Part shown: positions 25,368-34,258 of the stretch, one piece after another | Numbering within the stretch: position 1 is the stretch's first letter | Layout: each line of letters opens with the position of its first letter | Source: SSEF01 sp964398485 | GTDB taxonomy: Bacteria; Patescibacteriota; Minisyncoccia; Moranbacterales; UBA1568 | Direction of reading: 5' to 3' | Assembly: GCA_964398485.1 (NCBI GenBank) | Contig: CAYNMD010000002.1 | Span: 1 to 64,000 of the forward strand | DNA: 64,000 bases | Translations under genes and position numbers: made by a program | Notes under the pieces: model-generated | What the model saw: the letters and a program-made list of their open reading frames with translations, nothing else | Databases searched by the model: none | Told to the model about the DNA's origin: nothing

Positions 25368-26015
25368 TTATTTCTTCCAAGCCTGAAAGCGGCGATCAAG
25401 ATCGAGAAGGCCAGCTTTTGTCATAAGCACAAACTCATGATCAAGCAAGTCCTTCACGTTCAAATCTGGATGATGCACTACAGAAAGCTTAGGAATATTA
25501 CGCATAGCAATTGCTTCACGCCCCTCATCTCCCAAAAGACTTACTGCTACTCGCCTTGGGGCAATAGCCAATGACTTGAGAGCTGCAGCAAAAACTTTTG
25601 TCTTCTTCTCTGGTAAAACTACCGTGTCAACAACAACGAGTTTTCCGAGGCGGATTTTTTCAGAAAGAGCAATCAGAACCGCTTTCTGTCGCATTTTCCG
25701 ACTTACCTCACGAACAAAATTTCGTTCCTTAGTTGGTCCAAAAGTTACTCCACCTTTACGCCAAATTGGGCTCCGCACTGAACCATGGCGAGCACGGCCA
25801 GTCCCTTTTTGCTTCCAAGGCTTCTTACCAGAACCAGCTCTTTCAGCACGATCCTTGGTATGAGCTATTGTCGTACGCAGGTTTCCTGAAAGAACAACAT
25901 ACACCTGATGGAGTAAGGAGTCATTCTTAGGAAGGTCAAACAGACTCTTATCGAGAGCCACCTCTTCCATTACTTTCCCTTCAAGATTTTTGACAGCAAT
26001 TGATGACATAGACAT
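25368..26015 (-). CDS. rplD: 50S ribosomal protein L4
   Basis: A 215-aa protein that lines the tunnel and, in some bacteria, autoregulates the S10 operon. The loop GSGKKPWKQKGTGRARHGSVRSPIWRKGG-like region is intact. Its first base overlaps the last base of rplC, so the two are probably translationally coupled. Confidence 0.97.
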   Translation of the reverse strand: MSMSSIAVKNLEGKVMEEVALDKSLFDLPKNDSLLHQVYVVLSGNLRTTIAHTKDRAERAGSGKKPWKQKGTGRARHGSVRSPIWRKGGVTFGPTKERNFVREVSRKMRQKAVLIALSEKIRLGKLVVVDTVVLPEKKTKVFAAALKSLAIAPRRVAVSLLGDEGREAIAMRNIPKLSVVHHPDLNVKDLLDHEFVLMTKAGLLDLDRRFQAWKK

Positions 26016-26611
26016 TACTTGACGCTCTTGATTTCAACTATTCGGCCAGCTACTCCCGGAACGGCGCCTTTCACTGCCAAGATTCCTTCGGTCTCATCAA
26101 CTAGTACTACACGAAGATTTTTTACCGTGAATCGATCAGCTCCCATGCGACCAGCCATACGACGACCCTTGATAACGTGTTCTGGAAACGTAGCTCCAAT
26201 AGAACCAGGCTTGCGGATATCATGTTTGCGACCATGACTCGTCATTTGCCCCTTAAATCCATGGCGCTTTACCACACCCTGGAATCCCTTGGCTTTGGTT
26301 ACACCAGTCACCTGAACGAGCTCACCTTCAGCAAACTGAGCTACCGTCAATTTTGATCCAACCGGAAAGGATTCGAGAATTTTTGCTTCACCTTCAACCT
26401 CAACTGCTCCATCGATACGGAATTCTTTATTGGTAATACGACGTTTGGTCTTTGGATGCGCCAACTGCAAAGCTACATAACCATCCTTTTCACGAGTTCG
26501 GTGAAGTTTCACTTCATTTCCCTCGCAAGCAAGCAGGGTTACATTCAAAGCAGTCCCTTCAGCATTGAAGAGAGTGGTCATACCGATTTTTTTACCGAGA
26601 AGGAATTTCAT
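26015..26611 (-). CDS. rplC: 50S ribosomal protein L3
   Basis: A 198-aa protein required early in 50S assembly. LGKKIGMTTLF starts it; GFQGVVKRHGFKGQMTSHG and PGSIGATFPEHVIKGRRMAGRMG are signatures. A 122-base spacer containing an AAAACTG/CAGTTTT hairpin separates it from rpsJ. Confidence 0.97.
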   Translation of the reverse strand: MKFLLGKKIGMTTLFNAEGTALNVTLLACEGNEVKLHRTREKDGYVALQLAHPKTKRRITNKEFRIDGAVEVEGEAKILESFPVGSKLTVAQFAEGELVQVTGVTKAKGFQGVVKRHGFKGQMTSHGRKHDIRKPGSIGATFPEHVIKGRRMAGRMGADRFTVKNLRVVLVDETEGILAVKGAVPGVAGRIVEIKSVK

Positions 26612-26732
26612 ATGAGTTCGTTCGAGCAGAGAAACCGTGAATGATAAACTTTGAGTAATTAAAAACTGACTGTTTGGGTTAGCCAGTTTTCGTGACCGGC
26701 CCGTTCAGTATCCCGAGAGGGACTTAAACAAG

Positions 26733-27062
26733 TTACATTTTTATTTCAACATCGACTCCTGCTGGGAGATCGAGATTTGTGAGATTCTCAATCGTCTTTG
26801 CTGTTGGATTGGTAATATCGATGAGTCTCTTATGCACCCGCATTTCGTACTGATCCCGTGAGTTCTTATGAACAAACGTAGACCGGTTAACCGTCACCTT
26901 GTGCATATCCGTCGGGAGGGGCACTGGACCAGTGATCTGAGCACCAGTACGCTCTGCCGTTTCGACTATCTTTCTCGCGGACTGGTCGATCAGTTTATGA
27001 TCGTAGGCCTTGATCTTGATACGGATTCTCGTCGATACTTCTTCTTTTTTCTTCGTAGCCAT
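26733..27062 (-). CDS. rpsJ: 30S ribosomal protein S10
   Basis: A 109-aa protein, also the NusE antitermination factor in other bacteria. RIRIKIKAYDHKLID and the loop GPVPLPTDMHKVTVNRS are diagnostic. The ATG at 27060-27062 is preferred; an upstream ATG lies inside a GTTCTC/GAGAAC hairpin. The gene follows tuf, as in the str-S10 order of many bacteria. Confidence 0.95.
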   Translation of the reverse strand: MATKKKEEVSTRIRIKIKAYDHKLIDQSARKIVETAERTGAQITGPVPLPTDMHKVTVNRSTFVHKNSRDQYEMRVHKRLIDITNPTAKTIENLTNLDLPAGVDVEIKM

Positions 27063-27145
27063 CGTTGTTGAGTTACTCTTAGTTCTCATCTCTTGAGAGA
27101 ACAGTCATGCGGGAGAGATAGCTCCCCCGCACTCAGTTCCATCAA

Positions 27146-28336
27146 TTATTTGAGGATCTTGGTGCAAACACCGGCACCTACGGTGCGTCCACCTTCACGA
27201 ATAGCAAAGCGCATTCCTTCTTCCATAGCCACTGGAGCAATGAGAGTAATCTTGAGCTTTATCGTGTCACCTGGCATAACCATTTCAGTTCCTTCTGGAA
27301 GCACCACTTCACCAGTTACATCGGTAGTACGGATGTAGAACTGTGGCTTGTAGCCCTTGAAAAATGGAGTGTGGCGACCACCTTCTTCTTTGTTTAGGAT
27401 ATAGACTTCGCCTTCAAAATCAGTGTGTGGGGTAATTGATCCTGGCTTGGCCAAAACCTGGCCGCGCTCAACATCTTCCTTCTTGATACCACGGATAAGG
27501 AGACCGGCATTGTCTCCAGCCTGGCCACGATCAAGCTGCTTGTTAAACATCTCAATACCAGTTACCACTGTTTTGGCAGTATCACGAATACCTACGATTT
27601 CAACTTCTTCGTTGATGTTAACCACACCACGCTCGATACGACCAGTAACAACGGTACCACGACCCTCAATCGAGAAGATATCTTCGATCGGCATGAGGAA
27701 TGGCTTGTCGGTATCACGGACTGGTTCTGGGATACGCTCATCGAGGGCAGCTACAAGGTCAAGAATAGGCTTGGCATCTGCCTCATCAGCAGACTTGGAC
27801 TCGAGAGCCTTGAGGGCACTACCACGGATAACAGCGGCATTGTCACCATCAAACTCATACTTAGAGAGAAGCTCACGAACTTCGGCCTCAACGAGGTCAA
27901 CGAGTTCTGGATCATCCACCATGTCAACCTTGTTGAGGAAAACAACAATATTTGGCACACCTACCTGACGAGCGAGAAGGATATGCTCACGAGTCTGAGG
28001 CATAGGACCATCAGTAGCAGAAACCACGAGAATAGCACCGTCCATCTGAGCAGCACCGGTGATCATGTTCTTGATATAGTCAGCGTGTCCGGGACAGTCA
28101 ACATGAGCATAGTGGCGCTTGTCCGACTCATACTCACAGTGAGAGGTGGAAATGGTAATACCACGCTCTTTTTCTTCTGGAGCCTTATCGATTTCGTCAA
28201 CGCCTTTTGGCTTAGCAAACCCCTTCATAGAAAGCACATGGAGAAGGGCTGCTGTAGTCGTGGTCTTACCATGGTCGACGTGACCGATAGTACCAACGTT
28301 TACGTGTGGTTTAGTACGCTGAAATTGCTCTGCCAT
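27146..28336 (-). CDS. tuf: Elongation factor Tu
   Basis: A 396-aa GTPase that delivers aminoacyl-tRNA. GHVDHGKTTT, DCPGHADYIKNMITG and NKVD are the G1, G3 and G4 motifs; the C-terminal domain ends with GRTVGAGVCTKIL. Transcription starts at its own strong promoter and likely continues into the S10 cluster. Confidence 0.98.
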   Translation of the reverse strand: MAEQFQRTKPHVNVGTIGHVDHGKTTTTAALLHVLSMKGFAKPKGVDEIDKAPEEKERGITISTSHCEYESDKRHYAHVDCPGHADYIKNMITGAAQMDGAILVVSATDGPMPQTREHILLARQVGVPNIVVFLNKVDMVDDPELVDLVEAEVRELLSKYEFDGDNAAVIRGSALKALESKSADEADAKPILDLVAALDERIPEPVRDTDKPFLMPIEDIFSIEGRGTVVTGRIERGVVNINEEVEIVGIRDTAKTVVTGIEMFNKQLDRGQAGDNAGLLIRGIKKEDVERGQVLAKPGSITPHTDFEGEVYILNKEEGGRHTPFFKGYKPQFYIRTTDVTGEVVLPEGTEMVMPGDTIKLKITLIAPVAMEEGMRFAIREGGRTVGAGVCTKILK

Positions 28337-28478
28337 AGTGGTGTATGCGGCCTGTTTCGCTCCTTGACGAGACAGGTGACGCCTCCCGTTAATGGATAAT
28401 TGATTACAAAAAATTTTCTATTTCCCAAGCGTTCTTACCCAAAACGGACAAAAACAGCTCAGGAAAGCGTCAAGTGGG

Positions 28479-28507
28479 ATGATAGCAACCCAGGAAAATC
28501 TTGTCAA
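28479..28507 (-). promoter_or_regulatory. tuf promoter
   Basis: TTGACA (28502-28507) and TATCAT (28479-28484), 17-base spacer on the minus strand. The predicted leader is about 135 bases and contains short inverted repeats such as CCTGT/ACAGG near the start codon. Confidence 0.8.
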
Positions 28508-28566
28508 GAGTCGATGTTTTGAACAGATATCCAGGACTGGGCCTAAAACGGTCTCATAGAGAATCT

Positions 28567-28601
28567 GGATGACCCCACAAATCGATATTTGAGGGTCATC
28601 C
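28567..28601. repeat. Long inverted repeat between the small ORF and tuf
   Basis: GGATGACCC and GGGTCATCC arms with an inner CAAAT/ATTTG pairing around ATCG give a nearly continuous 14-15 bp hairpin. There is no clear T-run on either side, so it may be a factor-independent terminator of weak type, an RNA-stabilising 3' end of the small ORF transcript, or an operator. Confidence 0.7.
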
Positions 28602-28624
28602 GTGGTTTGCGATAGCGCAGTCGC

Positions 28625-28753
28625 TTATCGAGCGCCCAAAGCCTTGAGCAGTTGTTGCCAGATCGTGGGGACTGCCTCTGGCTGGTTTTCGATGGTAGGC
28701 GCAGTAGCCAACATCAGAACAGCGATCATCCCCATCGTAACGATTGCTTTCAT
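28625..28753 (-). CDS. Putative 42-aa small membrane or secreted peptide
   Basis: The ATG at 28751-28753 opens MKAIVTMGMIAVLMLATAP, a hydrophobic signal- or membrane-like segment. It continues IENQPEAVPTIWQQLLKALGAR before TAA. It is preceded by a good promoter and followed by the 28567-28601 hairpin, and is bounded upstream by the fusA terminators, so it would be monocistronic. I do not recognise the family. A competing 72-codon frame on the same strand has no such context. Confidence 0.45.
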   Translation of the reverse strand: MKAIVTMGMIAVLMLATAPTIENQPEAVPTIWQQLLKALGAR

Positions 28754-28789
28754 CTTTGAATCTCAAAAAACAGCACATGCTGCTCAAGG

Positions 28790-28818
28790 ATGGTAGCAAA
28801 GTTACCACTAACAATCAA
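28790..28818 (-). promoter_or_regulatory. Promoter of the small peptide gene
   Basis: TTGATT (28813-28818) and TACCAT (28790-28795), 17-base spacer, minus strand, about 37 bases before the small ORF. Confidence 0.5.
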
Positions 28819-28978
28819 CACCTTAGAATACGCGGCTTGAAATTCTGCGACACGATCCAATTCTTCCTAAGCGCTTCTCTAGATTAGCGCCAGAAGGATA
28901 GTTCAGTATTCAATTTTACTATATTAAAATTAGTCTCAGTTTTTTAAATTACTAAGCAATTTACTATATTCTTTTTTC

Positions 28979-29005
28979 TTAAAAAGAGTTAGTGATAACT
29001 AACTC
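28979..29005 (-). terminator. Second intrinsic terminator after fusA
   Basis: Perfect 8-bp stem GAGTTAGT-TATC-ACTAACTC followed by TTTTT on the minus strand. Confidence 0.75.
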
Positions 29006-29016
29006 TCTCTTGTTCA

Positions 29017-29046
29017 AACTAAAAACCGACTCTTATGAGCCGGTTT
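29017..29046 (-). terminator. First intrinsic terminator after fusA
   Basis: Stem AAACCGGCTC-ATAA-GAGTCGGTTT with one G-T pair, followed by TTAGTTT on the minus strand. Together with the next hairpin it forms a tandem stop, separating rpsL-rpsG-fusA from tuf. Confidence 0.8.
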
Positions 29047-29073
29047 CGTTCTTAAAATTCATCTAAGGAGAAT

Positions 29074-31173
29074 TTACTTTTCTTCCTTGGGAGCGCGAGC
29101 GCCCATGATTTCATCAGCGACATTCTTGGGCACCTCAGCATAATGGGCAAATTCCATCGAATAGCTGGCACGCCCCTGAGACATCGAACGCATCTGGGTC
29201 GCGTAACCAAACATGCTAGCGAGTGGCACCTCAGCACTTACCTCCTTCACTACCGCCGCTCCCTCGCCACGATCGGTCATTTCTTTGATAATACCGCGCT
29301 TGGAGTTGAGGTCACCCACGATATCACCCATGAATTGCTCTGGGGTAATCACCGCCACTTTCATAATTGGCTCAAGGATCACTGGCTTAGCTCGACGCAT
29401 AGCCTCTTTGAAAGCCATCGAACCAGCAATTTTGAAGGCAGCTTCTGAAGAGTCAACTTCATGAAAAGAGCCATCGTAGACAGTTGCTTTGACATCAACT
29501 ACTGGATAGCCAGCGAGCACTCCCGTTTTGGTTGCTTCTTCAATACCCTTGTTGATTGGCTTGATAAATTCCTGAGGAATAACACCACCCTTGATCTCAT
29601 CAACGAACTCGTAACCCTTCCCTTGCTCATTGGGCTCGAGACGGATCCAGCAGTGACCATATTGACCACGACCACCCGACTGACGAACATATTTCCCTTC
29701 GGCTTCGGCCATCATGCGAATGGTTTCACGATAAGCCACCTGAGGACGACCGACATTAACCTCGACTTTGAACTCACGACGCATACGGTCAACGATGATA
29801 TCGAGATGGAGTTCACCCATACCAGAGAGAATTGTTTGCCCACTTTCTTCATCGGTATGAACGCGGAATGTTGGATCTTCCTCAGAAAGTTTCTTTAAAG
29901 CCACACCCATCTTCTCTTGATCAGCCTTGGTCTTGGGTTCGACAGCGATATCAATCACTGGCTCTGGAAAAACAATTGATTCGAGAATAACCGGTGAATC
30001 CTGATCGCACAGTGTGTCACCAGTCATAGTAACCTTCATACCTACCAGCGCACCGATATCACCAGCAGAAAGGTCCTCGATATCCTCGCGATGATTGGCA
30101 TGCATACGCACAATACGGCCGATACGTTCCTTTTCATCTTTGGTTGAGTTCAAAACGTAAGAACCAGCTTTTACCGTACCCGAATATACGCGGAAGAAGG
30201 TGAGCTGTCCGACAAACGGGTCAGTGGCCACTTTGAAAGCAAGGGCTGAAAACTTTTCATTATCATCAGTCTTCCGCTCTACTTCCTTGTCGGTCTTGGG
30301 ATCAATCCCCTTGACCGCCGGAATATCAATAGGTGATGGGAGATAATCCACCACAGCATCCAAAACAAGCTGCACACCCTTGTTTCGAAGAGCAGTTCCA
30401 GTCATCACTGGATGCAGTTTGACGGCGATAGTTGCTTTTCTGAGAGCTGCCTTAAGTTCTGCCTCGGAAATCTCTTCCCCGCCAAGAAATTTCTCCGTCA
30501 GAGAATCATCCGTCTCAGCGATCTTCTCTACCATCTTGTCACGCCACTCTTTGGCCTTATCAAGATATTCGGCTGGAATTTCTCCTTCAATAACATTTTC
30601 ACCCATGTCCCCACTGAAGGTATACGCCTTCATGTTCATGAGGTTGATAAGTCCATAAAAATCACCCCGGACTCCCAAAGGATACTGGATAGCCACGGCA
30701 TTAGGAGTAAGACGATTCCAAATAGAAGCCAGGGCATCTTCAAAAATAGCTCCTTCTTTATCAATTTTGTTGATAAAACACATGCGCGGCACCTGATACT
30801 TCTCAGCCTGACGCCATACAGTCTCAGACTGTGGTTCAACTCCTTCTTTTCCATCAAATACCACCACTCCACCATCAAGTACGCGGAGAGAACGCTCCAC
30901 TTCTACGGTAAAGTCTACGTGCCCGGGAGTATCGATGATGTTGATGTGATGATCTTTCCAATAACAAGTGGTAGCCGCTGAAGTGATCGTAATGCCACGT
31001 TCGCGTTCCTGCTCCATCCAGTCCATGGTCGCCTCACCCTCGTGTACTTCACCAATCTTGTGCGTGATACCAGTGTAAAACAGGATTCTTTCTGTAGTGG
31101 TGGTTTTCCCAGCATCGATATGAGCGATGATACCAATATTGCGATACTTTTCTACGGGAGTTTTGCGAGGCAT
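29074..31173 (-). CDS. fusA: Elongation factor G
   Basis: A 699-aa translocation GTPase. The P-loop is AHIDAGKTTTTE, G3 DTPGHVDF, G4 NKID, and domain IV and V motifs such as GMGELHLDI and MRSMSQGRASYSMEF are present. Length matches the bacterial standard (about 690-700 aa). The stem GAGGCACC/GGTGCTTC lies in its leader after rpsG. Confidence 0.98.
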   Translation of the reverse strand: MPRKTPVEKYRNIGIIAHIDAGKTTTTERILFYTGITHKIGEVHEGEATMDWMEQERERGITITSAATTCYWKDHHINIIDTPGHVDFTVEVERSLRVLDGGVVVFDGKEGVEPQSETVWRQAEKYQVPRMCFINKIDKEGAIFEDALASIWNRLTPNAVAIQYPLGVRGDFYGLINLMNMKAYTFSGDMGENVIEGEIPAEYLDKAKEWRDKMVEKIAETDDSLTEKFLGGEEISEAELKAALRKATIAVKLHPVMTGTALRNKGVQLVLDAVVDYLPSPIDIPAVKGIDPKTDKEVERKTDDNEKFSALAFKVATDPFVGQLTFFRVYSGTVKAGSYVLNSTKDEKERIGRIVRMHANHREDIEDLSAGDIGALVGMKVTMTGDTLCDQDSPVILESIVFPEPVIDIAVEPKTKADQEKMGVALKKLSEEDPTFRVHTDEESGQTILSGMGELHLDIIVDRMRREFKVEVNVGRPQVAYRETIRMMAEAEGKYVRQSGGRGQYGHCWIRLEPNEQGKGYEFVDEIKGGVIPQEFIKPINKGIEEATKTGVLAGYPVVDVKATVYDGSFHEVDSSEAAFKIAGSMAFKEAMRRAKPVILEPIMKVAVITPEQFMGDIVGDLNSKRGIIKEMTDRGEGAAVVKEVSAEVPLASMFGYATQMRSMSQGRASYSMEFAHYAEVPKNVADEIMGARAPKEEK

Positions 31174-31266
31174 AGGAACAAAAAATTATTATCTCTTTAT
31201 TGTGAGGAAGCACCCCAAGAGGTGCCTCAACTTACTGTATCAAAGTCTGCTCTTCTCTAGAAGAAT

Positions 31267-31734
31267 TTAGGCAAAGTGAGCAAAAGCCTTGTTGGCTTCG
31301 GCCATACGATGGGTCTCTTCGCGCTTCTTCATAGCAGTCCCAATCTTGTTGGAGGCATCGATAAGCTCATCGGCGAGCTTCTCAGAAAAAGCCTTCCCTT
31401 TGCGATTGCGGCAAGCATCTCGCACCCAGCGGAGAGCCAATACCTGTCGGCGTTCTCCTGATACTGGGACTGGGACTTGATAGTTAGCACCACCCACACG
31501 ACGACTCTTGAGCTGAAGGAGGGGGGACACATTCTTTACAGCCTGTTCAAAAACACTCATACCACCCTTACCTGTCTTGGCCTGGATGATGTCGAAAGCA
31601 TCATAGATAAGCTTCTCAGCTACACTCCGCTTACCATTCCACATGATCATCCCAATAAAATGACCAATCAGCGGATCGCTAAATTTGGTATCCGGTCTCC
31701 ATTCTCGCTTATATTGTCGCTTTCTTCGTGGCAT
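31267..31734 (-). CDS. rpsG: 30S ribosomal protein S7
   Basis: A 155-aa primary binding protein of the 16S rRNA 3' domain. MPRRKRQYKREWRPDTKFSD at the start and LRWVRDACRNRKGKAFSEKLADEL in the core are typical. It is 23 bases after rpsL. Confidence 0.97.
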   Translation of the reverse strand: MPRRKRQYKREWRPDTKFSDPLIGHFIGMIMWNGKRSVAEKLIYDAFDIIQAKTGKGGMSVFEQAVKNVSPLLQLKSRRVGGANYQVPVPVSGERRQVLALRWVRDACRNRKGKAFSEKLADELIDASNKIGTAMKKREETHRMAEANKAFAHFA

Positions 31735-31757
31735 ATCACCTTATAAAATCATCACAG

Positions 31758-32174
31758 TTAGTCTTTCTTCTTCTCCTTCTTGGCACCGTACTTTGATCGA
31801 CTTTGCTTGCGTCCCACACCAGCAGCATCAAAAATCCCGCGAACGATGTGATAGCGAACACCAGGAAGATCTTTCACGCGGCCTCCCCGAATCATGACAA
31901 TGGAGTGTTCCTGAAGATTATGGCCCTCGCCTGGAATATAGGCCGTGACTTCCATTCCATTAGTAAGACGGACACGAGCAATCTTTCGGAGAGCCGAGTT
32001 TGGCTTCTTTGGCGTCATAGTTGTCACCTTAAGGCAAACTCCGCGCTTGAAAGGACTATTAGTCTTGGTAATCCGGTTCTTTACGGTATTGGTAACAAAA
32101 GTCATCGCCGGAGATTTTGACTTGCGGCGAGTGGTCGAACGAGGACGCTTGATGAGTTGATTGATGGTTGACAT
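31758..32174 (-). CDS. rpsL: 30S ribosomal protein S12
   Basis: A 138-aa decoding-centre protein. MSTINQLIKRPR, the streptomycin-related segment TPKKPNSALRK and PGEGHNLQEHS are intact; wild-type Lys residues are present at the known resistance positions as far as I can align them. A Lys-rich tail ends it. Confidence 0.97.
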   Translation of the reverse strand: MSTINQLIKRPRSTTRRKSKSPAMTFVTNTVKNRITKTNSPFKRGVCLKVTTMTPKKPNSALRKIARVRLTNGMEVTAYIPGEGHNLQEHSIVMIRGGRVKDLPGVRYHIVRGIFDAAGVGRKQSRSKYGAKKEKKKD

Positions 32175-32233
32175 GTGAAAAAAAGAAAGCTCGGTTAGAC
32201 AAACAAAAAAAGACGGTCTGTCGCTGTGGAGCC

Positions 32234-32262
32234 AGTCTAGAGGAAACCTCCCTGTCTGTCAA
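32234..32262 (-). promoter_or_regulatory. rpsL (str operon) promoter
   Basis: TTGACA (32257-32262) and TAGACT (32234-32239), 17-base spacer, minus strand, about 60 bases before rpsL. Confidence 0.75.
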
Positions 32263-32299
32263 GGACCAATCTCTCGATTTCAAGCAGAGGCACTCCTCC

Positions 32300-33022
32300 C
32301 TAAAAAGTAAGATTGAAGAAAAAACCAAGAACCGTAGAAATAAAGGTGCTAATGGGACCAGGGACGAGAAGAACGATAAATAGGAGGAGGAAAAAACCAT
32401 ACCGCTCGAGCATGAGCTGAGTTTCTTCGGATACCGGGAAAAGAGAAAAAAGAATTTTTGAACCATCCAACGGTGGGATCGGGATGAGATTGAAACAGCC
32501 AAGAACAACGTTCCAGAAGATAACAAGTAGCAACAGTCCGAAAAAAATACTTGGGAATGATCCTGCAATACTCTCAGCAAGTGCACTAAAACGATCGAGA
32601 AACGCCCCGCTACCACCAATCACACCGGAAAAACGGATCAAGATATCCTGCTTGACCAGAGAGGAAAGAGGTAGAAGAAAAGCTAAGACAGCAGCAATCA
32701 GTGCCATAAGAAAATTGGACGCCGGACCAGCAAGTGCTACCTTGAGACTCCCCCATTTTTGATCGCGTAAATTATACGGATTGTAGGGAACTGGTTTGGC
32801 ATAGCCAAAAGCAAACCCCGTCGTAAAAACAAGAAGAGCAGGAAGAATCACCGAGCCAAAAGGATCAATGTGACTCCAGGGAGACAGTGTGAGTCGGCCA
32901 GCGTACTTGGCCGTCAAATCACCCAGCCACAAAGCCACTACACCATGCGATACTTCATGAATAATGACTGAATACACGAGGGTGAAGAGATAAAATCCGG
33001 CGAGAATAAGTTCATTGGTCAT
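32300..33022 (-). CDS. Site-2 protease-like M50 membrane metalloprotease
   Basis: A 240-aa multi-pass membrane protein. HEVSH at residues 22-26 is the zinc HExxH motif inside the second hydrophobic stretch, and NLIPIPPLDGSK (D186) supplies the third ligand. GYAKPVPYNPYNLRD is typical of the short, PDZ-less M50B group common in CPR and Firmicutes. The substrate is unknown. It ends about 40 bases upstream of the rpsL promoter. Confidence 0.92.
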   Translation of the reverse strand: MTNELILAGFYLFTLVYSVIIHEVSHGVVALWLGDLTAKYAGRLTLSPWSHIDPFGSVILPALLVFTTGFAFGYAKPVPYNPYNLRDQKWGSLKVALAGPASNFLMALIAAVLAFLLPLSSLVKQDILIRFSGVIGGSGAFLDRFSALAESIAGSFPSIFFGLLLLVIFWNVVLGCFNLIPIPPLDGSKILFSLFPVSEETQLMLERYGFFLLLFIVLLVPGPISTFISTVLGFFFNLTF

Positions 33023-33051
33023 AAGAAAAATAGGACGTACACTTTAGGGGC

Positions 33052-33080
33052 TTGCCAAGACCATCATAGCATGCTAGACT
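33052..33080 (+). promoter_or_regulatory. rpmB promoter
   Basis: TTGCCA (33052-33057) and TAGACT (33075-33080), 17-base spacer on the plus strand. The leader of about 45 bases has a TGCCC/GGGCA hairpin followed by GTTTTTATT, terminator-like, before the ATG. Confidence 0.6.
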
Positions 33081-33131
33081 TTGTTCGCTAAGTACTTGCC
33101 CATTGGGGCAGTTTTTATTCAGAATACTTCT

Positions 33132-33308
33132 ATGAGTCGCGTCTGCCAACTTACCGGCCGGGGTACCCAAACCGGTAACAAAATTAGCCATTCCAAGCGT
33201 CACACTCGTCGCACGTTTGCCATCAACCTCCAGACTAAACGTATTGGTGGTATGAAGCTCCGTCTTTCAACACGAGCTATTCGCACCTTGGCTAAAAGCA
33301 CTGCCTAG
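33132..33308 (+). CDS. rpmB: 50S ribosomal protein L28
   Basis: A 58-aa protein starting MSRVCQLTGRGTQTGNKISHS, the L28 signature, and ending RLSTRAIRTLAKSTA. It is slightly shorter than the usual 60-78 aa. I chose the ATG at 33132-33134; the longer frame covers the leader hairpin. It is monocistronic with its own promoter and terminator, divergent from the M50 gene. Confidence 0.92.
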   Translation: MSRVCQLTGRGTQTGNKISHSKRHTRRTFAINLQTKRIGGMKLRLSTRAIRTLAKSTA

Positions 33309-33335
33309 CAGCTAATTTGTTTGCTCACATGAAAC

Positions 33336-33360
33336 AATCCCCGTCTTGGGGATTTTTTCT
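33336..33360 (+). terminator. Intrinsic terminator of rpmB
   Basis: AATCCCC-GTCTT-GGGGATT followed by TTTTC on the plus strand. Confidence 0.9.
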
Positions 33361-33524
33361 TGACTTTTTTTAATGGCAGGAGCATCCTGTCATGGTTGGT
33401 CGTACTACCTAATCTGACACTTGATAAAAGGTCAAGGAAAGATTCCGTAGCGTGATCACATTCAGTTCCTTCGGGCGTAACGCCCATTTTCATCACTCTC
33501 CTACAACGCAGACAAGGATACCTC

Positions 33525-34151
33525 ATGAGCGAAGTTGTGTCTCTCGAATCGCAAACCACCGCCGTGGTTCCTTTCATTTCATACTTCTGTGGTGACTGGA
33601 AACTCCACGCCTTCGCGAACGCACTCGACAACTTGTCGCCGTGCCACCGTGAACGCCGACTTGGCGGTGGTTTCATCTTCCGTATCAACCAGACAGCGCT
33701 CCTCGAGTTCGATGCCATCGTGAATGGGTTCAGTACTGCACGCTTCGAGCACACGATCATCTTTACCCACACTGGATGCCTCGCACTGCGTGATTGCAAC
33801 TACTTCGCTGGACTCAGGCAAAAGCGAGAAGCTCAATTCTCTCCAGATCATGCCGGGGAGATCGCTTTCAACTCAGCTGTCCTTAAGAAGATTCGTTTCC
33901 AAACACAGCAGCTCCGTTCCCCCATCATCTGGCACTTCGGTATCGTGGAAACCGAAAAGGTGATCGATATTCGTCCCGACTCCTCTCTGGACGAGGTCCT
34001 GAGTGCTGTGATTTGGCCATTTGGACCGCCACCGCCAGAGGTGCTACAAGGAAAGATTCGTCACGAGCGACTTGGACCAATGAACCAATCAACTCCTGGT
34101 CGGTACCAACCTGTCACTGATTGCGGACACGACAATGCTCTCACGGCCTGA
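33525..34151 (+). CDS. 208-aa protein with beta-carbonic-anhydrase-like metal signature
   Basis: I do not recognise this family by overall sequence. FCGDWK gives C22-x-D24-x-K26, and THTGC gives H82-x-x-C85. Spacing and order match the zinc and Asp-Arg residues of beta-carbonic anhydrases (C-x-D-x-R then H-x-x-C about 55-60 residues later), with Lys for Arg. GGGFIFRINQTAL between them resembles the beta-CA strand ending in RNA. A Shine-Dalgarno AAGGA precedes the ATG, and a 12-bp GC terminator follows. Codon use is more GC-rich than in its neighbours. The upstream 33361-33524 shows no clear promoter but a GGGCG/CGCCC hairpin. Confidence 0.75.
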   Translation: MSEVVSLESQTTAVVPFISYFCGDWKLHAFANALDNLSPCHRERRLGGGFIFRINQTALLEFDAIVNGFSTARFEHTIIFTHTGCLALRDCNYFAGLRQKREAQFSPDHAGEIAFNSAVLKKIRFQTQQLRSPIIWHFGIVETEKVIDIRPDSSLDEVLSAVIWPFGPPPPEVLQGKIRHERLGPMNQSTPGRYQPVTDCGHDNALTA

Positions 34152-34180
34152 CAGTTCTGCCATGATTGAGGAGTGATCCA

Positions 34181-34225
34181 GGACGCCCCTCCTTCAACGC
34201 GAGGAGGGGCGTCCACAATTTTTTG
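34181..34225 (+). terminator. Strong intrinsic terminator after the 208-aa gene
   Basis: Perfect 12-bp stem GGACGCCCCTCC/GGAGGGGCGTCC with a 10-base loop, then ACAATTTTTT. Confidence 0.92.
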
Positions 34226-34258
34226 ATACTAAATTTTAGTTTGGTAATTCCCATCCCT

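Noticed and set aside
27423..27968. 181-codon plus-strand ORF opposite tuf
   Set aside because: It is antisense to the fully conserved EF-Tu gene; its composition mirrors tuf codons and it has no start context.
28596..28814. 72-codon minus-strand ORF between fusA and tuf
   Set aside because: It covers the promoter and the long hairpin; the 42-codon frame has a better hydrophobic start and context.
33305..33799. 164-codon minus-strand ORF overlapping the 208-aa gene
   Set aside because: It runs through the rpmB terminator and lacks a ribosome-binding site; the plus-strand gene has SD, terminator and a metal-site pattern.
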